From positions 186,001 through 250,000 of the forward strand of contig NZ_KQ948770.1 in assembly GCF_001514205.1 (NCBI RefSeq): a stretch of 64,000 nucleotides of DNA, given 5' to 3'. Positions 51,200 to 61,041 of the stretch are shown one piece after another. The position numbers and the translations under genes are program-made. The stretch comes from Streptomyces griseoruber. Its GTDB lineage: Bacteria; Actinomycetota; Actinomycetes; Streptomycetales; Streptomycetaceae. Below the pieces are notes generated by a model that was not told the DNA's origin, did no database searches, and saw only the letters and a list, made by a program, of their open reading frames with translations. Each line of letters starts with the position of its first letter. The stretch's first letter is position 1.

Positions 51200-51715
51200 G
51201 GCCACTCTCCACAGATTCGGTGACTTTTTGCCGTCCACACCCTGGGGACCCGGAAGTTGTCCAGACTGTATCCACAGGCGAGCCTGTGGGAGGAGCATCG
51301 GGCCAGGTCAACAGGTTGTGGATTCGTGGACGAAGGGCGTCCACAGGCTGTGGACAAAAAAATGATCCACAGGCTGTGCACGAAGTTGTCCACCGGCAAC
51401 CCACAGGCCGCGGCCGGTTGTCCCCAGCGATCAGTGGTTTCTCCACATGCCTGTCCACTGTTCGGCAAGCTGGCGCGCCCTCTCACCGGGCCGAGTGAAA
51501 GGCGTCACACGAAGTTGCCGGGTTGGCCTGTGGGAAAGACGGGTAAAGCTGGGGACGACGCTGGGGAGAACTCGCCCCTCCCTGTGCACGGAGTGTGCAG
51601 AACTTTCCGTTCTCCACAGACGAGCCCGGTTGTCCACCGCCTCCGCCCACAGGGCCAGTGGATAAAAAATCGCCTCTGAGCTGCGAAAACAGGGTTATCC
51701 ACGGTATCCACAGGC
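51200..51715. other. oriC: Replication origin oriC
   Basis: Non-coding region between dnaA and dnaN with about 15 DnaA-box words. On the plus strand: 51205, 51231, 51257, 51268, 51337, 51363, 51386, 51439, 51451, 51610, 51630, 51695 and 51704. On the minus strand: 51317 and 51349 (perfect TTGTCCACA). Several differ from the consensus at one base, as in S. lividans oriC, which has about 19 boxes. An A+T patch GATAAAAAAT lies at 51661-51670 between box groups, with G(T/C)-rich flanks. The remainder up to the dnaN start (51716-51958) is presumably the dnaN leader and promoter. Confidence 0.93.
51349..51357 (-). promoter_or_regulatory. Perfect DnaA box in oriC
   Basis: Only exact TTGTCCACA in oriC. 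It is paired head-to-head with GCGTCCACA 3 bases away. Confidence 0.85.
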
Positions 51716-51958
51716 CCTACTACTACTGACGACTAGAGAGAGCTCGGAATCCGTTTCGAAGTGGGTCCTGTGCACAACTCGCTCTCCGGCGTCCGGCTGC
51801 CCCTCGTCACGACTTGACCCCGAGAGGCACCTACTGTCAGTGCGGTGCGTCAGACTGGTCCCCGGTGGTCCTTCCCTTCACCGGGGCCGATCACACCGAC
51901 ACCAGACGACGAAGCCAGGCAGGCCGAGAAGCGCCGGCAACAGCAGGAGGCGGCAAGA

Positions 51959-53089
51959 GTGAAGATCCGGGTGGAACGCGACGTACTCGCGGAGGCAGTG
52001 GCCTGGGCGGCGCGCAGTCTCCCGGCCCGCCCGCCGGCGCCTGTCCTCGCGGGCCTGCTGCTGAAGGCCGAGGACGGCGCCCTGAGCCTCTCCAGCTTCG
52101 ACTACGAGGTCTCCGCACGCGTGTCCGTGGAGGCCGAGGTCGAGGAGGAGGGCACGGTCCTCGTCTCCGGCCGCCTGCTCGCGGACATCTGCCGCGCCCT
52201 GCCCAACCGGCCGGTGGAGATCTCCACAGACGGTGTACGGGCGACCGTGCTCTGCGGCTCCTCGCGGTTCACCCTCCACACCCTGCCCGTGGAGGAGTAC
52301 CCGTCGCTGCCCCAGATGCCGAACGCGACGGGCACCGTCCCCGGTGAGGTCTTCGCCTCCGCCGCCGCCCAGGTGGCCATCGCCGCCGGGCGGGACGACA
52401 CGCTCCCCGTCCTCACCGGTGTGCGCATCGAGATCGAGGGCGACACCGTCACCCTCGCCTCCACCGACCGCTACCGCTTCGCGGTCCGCGAGTTCCTGTG
52501 GAAGCCGGAGAACCCGGACGCCTCCGCGGTCGCCCTGGTGCCCGCCAAGACGCTCCTGGACACCGCCAAGGCCCTCACGAGCGGCGACAGCGTCATCCTG
52601 GCGCTCTCCGGCTCGGGCTCGGGCGAGGGTCTGATCGGTTTCGAGGGCGCGGGCCGCCGCACGACCACCCGCCTCCTCGAGGGCGACCTGCCGAAGTACC
52701 GCACGCTGTTCCCGACCGAGTTCAACTCCGTCGCCGTGATCGAGACCGCCCCCTTCGTGGAGGCCGTCAAGCGTGTGGCCCTGGTCGCCGAGCGCAACAC
52801 CCCGGTGCGGCTCAGCTTCGAGCAGGGCGTGCTCATCCTGGAGGCCGGCTCCAGCGACGACGCACAGGCTGTGGAGAGGGTCGACGCTCAGCTGGAGGGC
52901 GACGACATCTCGATCGCCTTCAACCCGACCTTCCTGCTGGACGGCCTGAGCGCCATCGACTCCCCGGTCGCCCAGCTCTCCTTCACGACGTCCACCAAGC
53001 CGGCGCTGCTCAGCGGCAAGCCGGCGCTGGACGCCGAGGCGGACGACGCCTACAAGTACCTGATCATGCCGGTGCGGCTGAGCGGCTGA
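51959..53089 (+). CDS. dnaN: DNA polymerase III beta sliding clamp
   Basis: 376 aa. Three repeated clamp domains; ends L-I-M-P-V-R-L, the C-terminal signature of bacterial clamps (M-P-x-R). Ring that tethers polymerases and repair factors to DNA. GTG start with AGGAGG 8 bases upstream; the frame runs further upstream in a Gln/Arg-rich non-conserved stretch. A hairpin with a perfect DnaA box follows. Confidence 0.97.
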   Translation: MKIRVERDVLAEAVAWAARSLPARPPAPVLAGLLLKAEDGALSLSSFDYEVSARVSVEAEVEEEGTVLVSGRLLADICRALPNRPVEISTDGVRATVLCGSSRFTLHTLPVEEYPSLPQMPNATGTVPGEVFASAAAQVAIAAGRDDTLPVLTGVRIEIEGDTVTLASTDRYRFAVREFLWKPENPDASAVALVPAKTLLDTAKALTSGDSVILALSGSGSGEGLIGFEGAGRRTTTRLLEGDLPKYRTLFPTEFNSVAVIETAPFVEAVKRVALVAERNTPVRLSFEQGVLILEAGSSDDAQAVERVDAQLEGDDISIAFNPTFLLDGLSAIDSPVAQLSFTTSTKPALLSGKPALDAEADDAYKYLIMPVRLSG

Positions 53090-53100
53090 GCGGCCCGGTG

Positions 53101-53139
53101 TTGTCCACAGGCCGTGGAGAACCGACTCCCGGCCTGTGG
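53101..53139. terminator. dnaN terminator hairpin with a DnaA box
   Basis: TTGTCCACA (perfect DnaA box, 53101-53109) overlaps the left arm of a 10-bp stem CCACAGGCCG / CGGCCTGTGG, 15-base loop. It lies between dnaN and gnd, so it may end dnaN transcription and bind DnaA. Confidence 0.6.
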
Positions 53140-53279
53140 GCAAACCCGCTGGTGAGCCCGCATGTGGGGCGGTACGTCTGAGCGCGTATGCCCACAGGTG
53201 TGCGTGACCGTCCGGGTTTAGGCTCGGACATGGGTACGAAGGTGCCCCACACGCCACACAGCGACCTAAGGAACAACTG

Positions 53280-54155
53280 ATGGAGCTCGGTCTCGTCGGC
53301 CTCGGCAAGATGGGCGGCAACATGCGCGAGCGGATCCGCCGCGCGGGCCACACCGTCGTCGGATACGACCGCAACCCGGACCTCGCCGACGTCCACAGCC
53401 TCGAAGAACTCGTGGGCAAGCTCAAGGGCCCGCGCGTGGTGTGGGTGATGGTCCCGGCCGGTGCCGCCACCCAGTCGACGATCGACGAGCTGGCCGAGCT
53501 GCTGGAGCCCGGCGACGTCGTCGTGGACGGCGGCAACTCCCGCTGGACGGACGACGAGAAGCACGCCGGGGAACTGGCCGCCAAGGGCATCGGCTTCGTC
53601 GACTGCGGGGTCTCCGGCGGCGTCTGGGGCCTGGAGAACGGCTATGCCCTGATGTACGGCGGCGACGCGGAGAACGTCGCCAAGGTGCGGCCGGTGTTCG
53701 ACGCGCTCAGGCCCGAGGGCGACTTCGGCTCGGTGCACGCCGGCAAGGTCGGCGCCGGCCACTTCGCCAAGATGGTCCACAACGGCATCGAGTACGCCAT
53801 GATGCAGGCCTACGCCGAGGGCTGGGAGCTGCTGGAGAAGGTCGACTCCGTCACGGACGTGCGCGAGGTCTTCCGCTCCTGGCAGGAGGGCACCGTCATC
53901 CGGTCCTGGCTGCTCGACCTCGCGGTCAACGCCCTCGACGAGGACGAGCACCTCGACAGGCTCAAGGGCTTCGCGCAGGACTCCGGCGAAGGCCGCTGGA
54001 CCGTCGAGGCCGCCATCGACAACGCCGTGCCGCTGCCCGCGATCACGGCCTCGCTGTTCGCGCGGTTCTCCTCCCGCCAGGAGGACTCCCCGCAGATGAA
54101 GATGATCGCGGCGCTGCGCAACCAGTTCGGCGGCCACGCGGTCGAGACGAAGTAA
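53280..54155 (+). CDS. gnd: 6-phosphogluconate dehydrogenase (short, decarboxylating)
   Basis: 291 aa. N-terminal Rossmann domain G-L-V-G-L-G-K-M-G, the catalytic G-V-S-G-G-V-W-G, K-M-V-H-N-G-I-E with the catalytic lysine (K-M-V-H-N), and a short C-terminal domain. Length and sequence fit the NAD-preferring short Gnd class rather than the 470-aa type. Oxidises 6-phosphogluconate to ribulose 5-phosphate in the pentose phosphate pathway. A metabolic gene inserted between dnaN and recF is usual in Streptomyces. Confidence 0.92.
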   Translation: MELGLVGLGKMGGNMRERIRRAGHTVVGYDRNPDLADVHSLEELVGKLKGPRVVWVMVPAGAATQSTIDELAELLEPGDVVVDGGNSRWTDDEKHAGELAAKGIGFVDCGVSGGVWGLENGYALMYGGDAENVAKVRPVFDALRPEGDFGSVHAGKVGAGHFAKMVHNGIEYAMMQAYAEGWELLEKVDSVTDVREVFRSWQEGTVIRSWLLDLAVNALDEDEHLDRLKGFAQDSGEGRWTVEAAIDNAVPLPAITASLFARFSSRQEDSPQMKMIAALRNQFGGHAVETK

Positions 54156-54191
54156 CGGCCCGAGAACCCTGGGGGAGGTCGGCGAACGACC

Positions 54192-55313
54192 ATGCACGTC
54201 ACGCATCTGTCGCTGGCCGACTTCCGCTCCTACGCCCGGGCCGAGGTCACGCTCGACCCGGGCGTCACCGCCTTCGTCGGCCCCAACGGCCAGGGCAAGA
54301 CCAACCTCGTCGAGGCCGTCGGCTATCTCGCCACCCTGGGCAGCCACCGGGTCGCCTCCGACGCGCCCCTGGTCCGCGTGGGCGCCGACCGCGCGATCAT
54401 CCGGGCGCAGGTCCGGCAGGGCGAGCGGCAGCAGCTGGTCGAGCTGGAGCTGAACCCGGGCAAGTCCAACCGCGCCCGCATCAACCGGTCCTCGCAGGTC
54501 AGACCCCGGGACGTGCTGGGCATCGTACGGACCGTGCTGTTCGCGCCCGAGGACCTCGCGCTGGTCAAGGGGGATCCCGGGGAGCGGCGGCGGTTCCTGG
54601 ACGAGCTGATCACCGCGCGGTCGCCGCGGATGGCGGGTGTGCGGTCGGACTACGAGCGCGTCCTCAAGCAGCGCAACACCCTGCTGAAGTCCGCCGCGCT
54701 CGCGCGGCGGCACGGTGGGCGGTCCATGGACCTGTCGACGCTCGACGTGTGGGACCAGCACCTCGCGCGCGTGGGGGCCGAGCTGCTCGCCCAGCGGCTC
54801 GACCTGGTCGCGGCCGTCCAGCCGCTGGCCGACAAGGCGTACGAGCAGCTGGCGCCCGGCGGGGGGCCGCTGGCCCTGGAGTACCGGCCGTCGGCGCCCG
54901 GTGAGGCGCACACCCGCGAGGATCTCCACACGCAGCTCATGGCGGCGCTCGCGGACGCCCGCAAGCAGGAGATCGAGCGGGGTGTCACCCTCGTGGGTCC
55001 GCACCGGGACGATCTGCTGCTCAAGCTCGGTCAGCTGCCGGCCAAGGGATACGCCTCGCACGGCGAGTCCTGGTCGTACGCGCTCGCACTGCGGCTGGCC
55101 TCCTACGACCTGCTGCGGGCCGAGGGCAACGAGCCGGTGCTGGTGCTCGACGACGTCTTCGCCGAGCTGGACGCGCGCCGCCGGGAGCGGCTGGCCGAGC
55201 TGGTCGCGCCGGGGGAACAGGTGCTGGTGACCGCGGCGGTCGACGACGACGTACCGCGGGTGCTGAGCGGGGCGCGGTACGCGGTGGCGGACGGGACGGT
55301 GGAACGCGTATGA
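54192..55313 (+). CDS. recF: DNA replication and repair protein RecF
   Basis: 373 aa. SMC-like ATPase: Walker A G30-P-N-G-Q-G-K-T-N38, signature region and Walker B V-L-V-L-D-D-V-F-A-E-L-D. Loads RecA at gaps with RecO and RecR. ATG start; its stop overlaps the ATG of the DUF721 gene (ATGA). Confidence 0.96.
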   Translation: MHVTHLSLADFRSYARAEVTLDPGVTAFVGPNGQGKTNLVEAVGYLATLGSHRVASDAPLVRVGADRAIIRAQVRQGERQQLVELELNPGKSNRARINRSSQVRPRDVLGIVRTVLFAPEDLALVKGDPGERRRFLDELITARSPRMAGVRSDYERVLKQRNTLLKSAALARRHGGRSMDLSTLDVWDQHLARVGAELLAQRLDLVAAVQPLADKAYEQLAPGGGPLALEYRPSAPGEAHTREDLHTQLMAALADARKQEIERGVTLVGPHRDDLLLKLGQLPAKGYASHGESWSYALALRLASYDLLRAEGNEPVLVLDDVFAELDARRRERLAELVAPGEQVLVTAAVDDDVPRVLSGARYAVADGTVERV

Positions 55314-55840
55314 CCGAGCAGGAGCCCCGCAGGACCCCCGAGCCCTCCGGCGTCGACCTCGCGCGCGTGGCGCTGAGGGCGGCGCGCGAACAGGCACGCG
55401 CGCGTGGGGACGCCGCGCAGCAGAAGAAGCAGGCGCGGCGCGGGGGCGGTCTGCGCTCCGGCGCGCGGGCGGACGGGCGTGACCCGATGGCGCTCGGCGC
55501 GGCGATCAACCGGCTGCTGAACGAGCGCGGCTGGGAGGCGCCGGCCGCGGTGGGCGGGGTGATGGGGCGCTGGCCCGAGATCGTCGGCGAGGACGTGGCC
55601 AAGCACTGCGTGCCCGAGCGGTACGACGAGGACGAGCGGGTCCTGGTCGTGCGCTGCGACTCCACGGCCTGGGCGACGAATCTGCGGCTGCTGGCCCCGA
55701 CCCTGGTCGCCCGGCTCAACGAGGACCTCGGGCACGGCCGGGTCAGACAGATCAAGGTGCAGGGTCCCGGCGGCCCCGTGCGCCGTTACGGCCCGCTGCG
55801 CGCCCCCGGATCGACCGGTCCCGGCGATACCTACGGGTGA
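55310..55840 (+). CDS. dciA: DUF721 protein, DciA-type helicase operator
   Basis: 176 aa. Charged, Arg-rich N-terminus, then the DUF721 domain (about residues 55-150: G-G-V-M-G-R-W-P-E-I-V-G; L-V-V-R-C-D-S-T-A-W-A-T-N-L-R-L-L). DUF721 proteins were identified as DciA, the ancestral DnaB partner in bacteria without DnaC/DnaI. In actinobacteria the gene sits next to recF and gyrB. Overlaps recF by 4 bases (coupling). Role in this organism is inferred. Confidence 0.9.
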   Translation: MTEQEPRRTPEPSGVDLARVALRAAREQARARGDAAQQKKQARRGGGLRSGARADGRDPMALGAAINRLLNERGWEAPAAVGGVMGRWPEIVGEDVAKHCVPERYDEDERVLVVRCDSTAWATNLRLLAPTLVARLNEDLGHGRVRQIKVQGPGGPVRRYGPLRAPGSTGPGDTYG

Positions 55841-55855
55841 TCTGTGTCACGTGGG

Positions 55856-55897
55856 GACGGCCGGGGTGGCACGCGCGTACCGCCCCGGCCGTCTTTT
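55856..55897 (+). terminator. Rho-independent-type terminator of the recF-dciA unit
   Basis: 11-bp perfect stem GACGGCCGGGG / CCCCGGCCGTC, 16-base loop, directly followed by TTTT, the best U tract of the window. Confidence 0.88.
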
Positions 55898-55990
55898 CGT
55901 ATGTCCGGAAGGTGCCCGTCGTCTGTCCGCGGGATGCCCGGCGGAAGCCCGCCGGAGTGCGCCGTCGGTCGCCGTCATTCGCCCACAGCC

Positions 55991-55999
55991 TGTGGACAA
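55991..55999 (-). promoter_or_regulatory. DnaA box upstream of gyrB
   Basis: Exact TTGTCCACA on the minus strand, about 350 bases before the gyrB start. The 500-base gap between the DUF721 gene and gyrB also has TAGACT at 56198-56203, a possible -10, but no clear RNA gene. Confidence 0.55.
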
Positions 56000-56345
56000 G
56001 CGCTCAAACCGCCCGCACACGGGGCCGATTTCCGACCTGACCCGTCGGTAGCCAAGGGTTGACACCCGGAAGCGCTGAGTGCCTCCGTGAGCCCCTCGAA
56101 GCCCCCTTCCGTATATCGGGACCCGTCGGAGACCGGTTGAGGGCGGCACATCCGGACTCAGGTACCGGCAAACCCCCATCACTGTCAGTGCTACCGGTAG
56201 ACTGGAAGCCAATCCCGCCCCGAACGTGGGGACCGCCCGGGACAAGCTGAGCAACGCTGATCAAGGCTTACCAACGCAACATGCCGCAGCCGCCCCGGCA
56301 ACCTGCCGAGGAGCCTGGCTCGTGCTGTGCCAGAAAGGGCGCTTC

Positions 56346-58385
56346 GTGGCCGATTCCGGCAACCCCAACGAGAACAACCCGTCCACCGGCGCCGGCGTGA
56401 ACGGCGAGGTCACCGCCTCGTACGACGCCAGCGCCATCACCGTCCTCGAGGGCCTGGACGCGGTCCGCAAGCGCCCCGGTATGTACATCGGCTCCACGGG
56501 CGAGCGGGGCCTCCACCACCTTGTGTACGAGGTCGTGGACAACTCCGTCGACGAGGCGCTGGCCGGTCACGCCGACACGATCGACGTGACGATCCTGGCC
56601 GACGGCGGGATCCGTGTGATCGACAACGGCCGTGGCATCCCGGTCGGCATCGTGCCCTCCGAGGGCAAGCCGGCCGTCGAGGTCGTGCTGACCGTGCTGC
56701 ACGCGGGCGGCAAGTTCGGCGGCGGCGGCTACGCGGTCTCCGGCGGTCTGCACGGCGTCGGCGTCTCCGTCGTGAACGCCCTGTCGTCGAAGGTCGCCGT
56801 CGAGGTGAGGACCGACGGCCACCGCTGGACCCAGGACTACAAGATGGGCGTCCCCACGGCGCCCCTCGCCCAGCACGAGGCCATCACGGAGACCGGCACC
56901 TCGGTCACCTTCTGGGCCGACCCGGACATCTTCGAGACCACCGAGTACTCGTTCGAGACGCTCTCCCGGCGCTTCCAGGAGATGGCGTTCCTCAACAAGG
57001 GTTTGACGATCAAACTCGCGGACGAGCGTGAGTCGGCGAAGGCCGTCACCGGTGCGGACGAGGCGGGCGCCGACGAGAAGTCCGAGGTCAAGAGCGTCAC
57101 GTACCACTACGAGGGCGGCATCGTCGACTTCGTGAAGTACCTCAACTCCCGCAAGGGAGACCTGGTGCATCCCACGGTGATCGACCTCGAGGCCGAGGAC
57201 AAGGACCGCGCCCTCTCCCTCGAAGTCGCGATGCAGTGGAACAGCGGTTACAGCGAGGGCGTGTACTCCTTCGCCAACATCATCCACACGCACGAGGGCG
57301 GCACCCACGAGGAGGGCTTCCGCGCGGCCCTGACCAACCTGGTCAACAAGTACGCGCGCGACAAGAAGCTGCTCCGCGAGAAGGACGACAACCTCACGGG
57401 CGACGACATCCGCGAGGGTCTGACCGCGATCATCTCGGTCAAGCTGAGCGAGCCGCAGTTCGAGGGCCAGACCAAGACCAAGCTGGGCAACACCGAGGCC
57501 AAGACCTTCGTCCAGAAGGCGGTCTACGAGCACCTCCAGGACTGGCTGGACCGCAACCCGGTCGAGGCGGCGGACATCGTCCGCAAGGGCATCCAGGCGG
57601 CCACCGCGCGCGTGGCGGCCCGCAAGGCCCGCGACCTGACGCGCCGCAAGGGTCTGCTGGAGTCGGCCTCCCTGCCGGGCAAGCTCTCCGACTGCCAGTC
57701 GAACGACCCCACCAAGTGCGAGATCTTCATCGTCGAGGGCGACTCCGCCGGCGGCTCGGCCAAGTCCGGCCGCAACCCGCAGTACCAGGCGATCCTCCCG
57801 ATCCGCGGCAAGATCCTCAACGTGGAGAAGGCGCGGATCGACAAGATCCTGCAGAACCAGGAGATCCAGGCGCTGATCTCGGCCTTCGGCACCGGTGTGC
57901 ACGAGGACTTCGACATCGAGAAGCTGCGCTATCACAAGATCATCCTGATGGCGGACGCCGACGTCGACGGCCAGCACATCAGCACCCTGCTGCTGACCTT
58001 CCTGTTCCGCTTCATGCGGCCGCTGGTCGAGGCCGGACACGTGTACCTCTCCCGTCCCCCGCTCTACAAGATCAAGTGGGGCCGGGACGACATCGAGTAC
58101 GCGTACTCCGACCGGGAGCGCGACGCGCTGATCGAGATGGGCCGCCAGCGCGGCAAGCGCGTGCGCGAGGACTCGATCCAGCGCTTCAAGGGCCTCGGCG
58201 AGATGAACGCCGAGGAACTGCGCGTGACCACCATGGACCAGGAGCACCGCGTCCTCGGCCAGGTCACCCTCGACGACGCCGCCCAGGCCGACGACCTGTT
58301 CTCGGTCCTCATGGGCGAGGACGTCGAAGCGCGCCGCGCCTTCATCCAGCGCAACGCCAAGGACGTCCGCTTCCTCGACATCTGA
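56346..58385 (+). CDS. gyrB: DNA gyrase subunit B
   Basis: 679 aa. GHKL ATPase (D-N-S-V-D-E-A, G-N-G-R-G-I-P-type D-N-G-R-G-I-P, G-V-G-V-S-V-V-N-A-L-S), transducer domain and Toprim domain (E-G-D-S-A-G-G, D-A-D-V-D-G). With GyrA introduces negative supercoils. GTG start (V-A-D-S-G-N-P-N-E) follows GAAAGGG; an earlier in-frame ATG 40 codons up belongs to the leader. Gene 42 bases before gyrA. Confidence 0.97.
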   Translation: MADSGNPNENNPSTGAGVNGEVTASYDASAITVLEGLDAVRKRPGMYIGSTGERGLHHLVYEVVDNSVDEALAGHADTIDVTILADGGIRVIDNGRGIPVGIVPSEGKPAVEVVLTVLHAGGKFGGGGYAVSGGLHGVGVSVVNALSSKVAVEVRTDGHRWTQDYKMGVPTAPLAQHEAITETGTSVTFWADPDIFETTEYSFETLSRRFQEMAFLNKGLTIKLADERESAKAVTGADEAGADEKSEVKSVTYHYEGGIVDFVKYLNSRKGDLVHPTVIDLEAEDKDRALSLEVAMQWNSGYSEGVYSFANIIHTHEGGTHEEGFRAALTNLVNKYARDKKLLREKDDNLTGDDIREGLTAIISVKLSEPQFEGQTKTKLGNTEAKTFVQKAVYEHLQDWLDRNPVEAADIVRKGIQAATARVAARKARDLTRRKGLLESASLPGKLSDCQSNDPTKCEIFIVEGDSAGGSAKSGRNPQYQAILPIRGKILNVEKARIDKILQNQEIQALISAFGTGVHEDFDIEKLRYHKIILMADADVDGQHISTLLLTFLFRFMRPLVEAGHVYLSRPPLYKIKWGRDDIEYAYSDRERDALIEMGRQRGKRVREDSIQRFKGLGEMNAEELRVTTMDQEHRVLGQVTLDDAAQADDLFSVLMGEDVEARRAFIQRNAKDVRFLDI

Positions 58386-58427
58386 GTCGGTCTCAGCTGA
58401 CCGCACCAGGAAGGATCCCCACCGGCA

Positions 58428-61022
58428 ATGACCGACGAGAACACTCCCGTCACCCCTGAAGAGGGCGGCGACATCGCCATGCGCATCGAGCCCGTCGGGC
58501 TCGAGACGGAGATGCAGCGCTCGTACCTCGACTACGCGATGTCCGTCATCGTCTCGCGTGCGCTGCCCGACGTCCGGGACGGTCTCAAGCCCGTCCACCG
58601 CCGCGTGCTGTACGCCATGTACGACGGCGGCTACCGCCCCGAGCGCGGCTTCTACAAGTGCGCCCGCGTGGTCGGCGACGTCATGGGCAACTACCACCCG
58701 CACGGCGACAGTTCGATCTACGACGCGCTGGTCCGTCTCGCCCAGCCGTGGTCGATGCGCATGCCGCTCGTCGACTCCAACGGCAACTTCGGCTCCCCGG
58801 GCAACGACCCGGCGGCCGCCATGCGCTACACCGAGTGCAAGATGGCGCCGCTGTCGATGGAGATGGTCCGTGACATCGACGAGGAGACCGTCGACTTCAC
58901 GGACAACTACGACGGCCGCTCCCAGGAGCCGACCGTCCTGCCCGCCCGCTTCCCGAACCTGCTGATCAACGGCTCGGCGGGTATCGCGGTCGGTATGGCG
59001 ACCAACATCCCCTCGCACAACCTGCGCGAGGTCGCGGCCGGCGCCCAGTGGTACCTGGAGAACCCGGACGCCTCGCACGAGGAGCTGCTGGACGCCCTCA
59101 TCGAGCGCATCAAGGGCCCCGACTTCCCCACCGGCGCCCTGGTGGTGGGCCGCAAGGGCATCGAGGAGGCGTACCGTACGGGCCGCGGCTCGATCACCAT
59201 GCGGGCGGTCGTCGAGGTCGAGGAGATCCAGAACCGCCAGTGCCTGGTGGTCACGGAGCTGCCCTACCAGGTCAACCCCGACAACCTCGCGCAGAAGATC
59301 GCCGACCTGGTGAAGGACGGCAAGATCGGCGGCATCGCGGACGTCCGCGACGAGACGTCGTCCCGCACCGGTCAGCGACTGGTCATCGTCCTCAAGCGGG
59401 ACGCGGTCGCCAAGGTCGTCCTGAACAACCTGTACAAGCACACGGACCTGCAGACCAACTTCGGCGCCAACATGCTGGCCCTGGTCGACGGCGTCCCGCG
59501 CACGCTCTCCCTCGACGCGTTCATCCGCCACTGGGTGACGCACCAGATCGAGGTCGTCGTCCGCCGTACGCGCTTCCGTCTGCGCAAGGCGGAGGAGCGC
59601 GCGCACATCCTGCGCGGCCTGCTGAAGGCCCTGGACGCCATCGACGAGGTCATCGCGCTGATCCGGCGCAGCGACACCGTCGACATCGCGCGCACGGGCC
59701 TGATGGAGCTCCTGGAGATCGACGAGATCCAGGCGAACGCCATCCTCGAGATGCAGCTGCGCCGACTGGCCGCCCTGGAGCGCCGGAAGATCATCCAGGA
59801 GCACGACGAACTCCAGGCGAAGATCCGGGAGTACAACGACATCCTGGCCTCGCCGGTCCGCCAGCGCGGCATCGTCAGCGAGGAACTCGCCGCGATCGTC
59901 GAGAAGTACGGCGACGACCGCAAGACCATGCTGGTGCCCTACGACGGTGACATGTCCATCGAGGACCTGATCGCCGAGGAGGACATCGTCGTCACCGTCA
60001 CGCGCGGCGGCTACGTCAAGCGCACCAAGGCGGACGACTACCGCGCCCAGAAGCGCGGCGGCAAGGGCGTGCGCGGCGCGAAGCTGAAGGAAGACGACAT
60101 CGTCGACCACTTCTTCGTCTCCACCACGCACCACTGGCTGCTGTTCTTCACCAACAAGGGCCGTGTGTACCGCGCGAAGGCGTACGAGCTGCCCGACGCC
60201 GGCCGGGACGCGCGCGGTCAGCACGTCGCGAACCTGCTGGCCTTCCAGCCGGACGAGGCGATCGCCGAGATCCTCGCCATCCGCGACTACGAGGCGGCGC
60301 CGTACCTGGTGCTGGCCACCAAGGGCGGCTTGGTCAAGAAGACGCCGCTGAAGGATTACGATTCGCCCCGTTCCGGCGGTGTCATCGCGATCAACCTCCG
60401 GGAGACGGAGGACGGTTCCGACGACGAACTGATCGGTGCCGAACTCGTTTCGGCGGACGACGATCTGCTGCTGATCAGCAAGAAGGCACAGTCGATCCGC
60501 TTCACGGCCACGGACGAAACGCTCCGCCCCATGGGCCGCGCCACCTCGGGTGTCAAGGGCATGAGCTTCCGCGAGGGCGACGAGCTGCTCTCGATGAATG
60601 TTGTTCGACCCGGTACGTTCGTGTTCACTGCCACAGACGGCGGGTACGCGAAGCGGACCGGCGTCGACGAGTACCGCGTCCAGGGCCGCGGCGGCCTCGG
60701 TATCAAGGCCGCCAAGATCGTGGAGGACCGCGGTTCGCTCGTCGGCGCGCTGGTGGTCGAGGAGACGGACGAGATCCTCGCCATCACGTTGTCGGGTGGT
60801 GTGATTCGTACGCGAGTCAACGAGGTCAGGGAGACGGGCCGTGACACCATGGGCGTCCAACTGATCAACCTGGGCAAGCGCGATGCCGTGGTCGGTATCG
60901 CACGTAACGCCGAGGCGGGGCGCGAGGCGGAGGAGGTCGACGGCGACGTGGCCGTGGACGAGACCGCCGAGGGAGCCGCGGCCAGCGGCACGGACGAGGG
61001 TGAGGCGCCCTCGGCCGAGTAG
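58428..61022 (+). CDS. gyrA: DNA gyrase subunit A
   Basis: 864 aa. Catalytic tyrosine Y134 (M-R-Y-T-E-C-K), N-terminal winged-helix and tower domains, C-terminal beta-pinwheel with GyrA-box K-R-G-G-K-G-V-R-G, and an acidic tail. The quinolone-resistance region keeps S95 and D99 (equivalent to E. coli S83 and D87), so no classical resistance substitution. ATG start. Confidence 0.97.
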   Translation: MTDENTPVTPEEGGDIAMRIEPVGLETEMQRSYLDYAMSVIVSRALPDVRDGLKPVHRRVLYAMYDGGYRPERGFYKCARVVGDVMGNYHPHGDSSIYDALVRLAQPWSMRMPLVDSNGNFGSPGNDPAAAMRYTECKMAPLSMEMVRDIDEETVDFTDNYDGRSQEPTVLPARFPNLLINGSAGIAVGMATNIPSHNLREVAAGAQWYLENPDASHEELLDALIERIKGPDFPTGALVVGRKGIEEAYRTGRGSITMRAVVEVEEIQNRQCLVVTELPYQVNPDNLAQKIADLVKDGKIGGIADVRDETSSRTGQRLVIVLKRDAVAKVVLNNLYKHTDLQTNFGANMLALVDGVPRTLSLDAFIRHWVTHQIEVVVRRTRFRLRKAEERAHILRGLLKALDAIDEVIALIRRSDTVDIARTGLMELLEIDEIQANAILEMQLRRLAALERRKIIQEHDELQAKIREYNDILASPVRQRGIVSEELAAIVEKYGDDRKTMLVPYDGDMSIEDLIAEEDIVVTVTRGGYVKRTKADDYRAQKRGGKGVRGAKLKEDDIVDHFFVSTTHHWLLFFTNKGRVYRAKAYELPDAGRDARGQHVANLLAFQPDEAIAEILAIRDYEAAPYLVLATKGGLVKKTPLKDYDSPRSGGVIAINLRETEDGSDDELIGAELVSADDDLLLISKKAQSIRFTATDETLRPMGRATSGVKGMSFREGDELLSMNVVRPGTFVFTATDGGYAKRTGVDEYRVQGRGGLGIKAAKIVEDRGSLVGALVVEETDEILAITLSGGVIRTRVNEVRETGRDTMGVQLINLGKRDAVVGIARNAEAGREAEEVDGDVAVDETAEGAAASGTDEGEAPSAE

Positions 61023-61041
61023 GCACGAGGAGTGAGTCATC

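Noticed and set aside
55846..55854. GTCACGTGGGG near the DUF721 stop as a parS-like site
   Set aside because: Too many mismatches to GTTTCACGTGAAAC.
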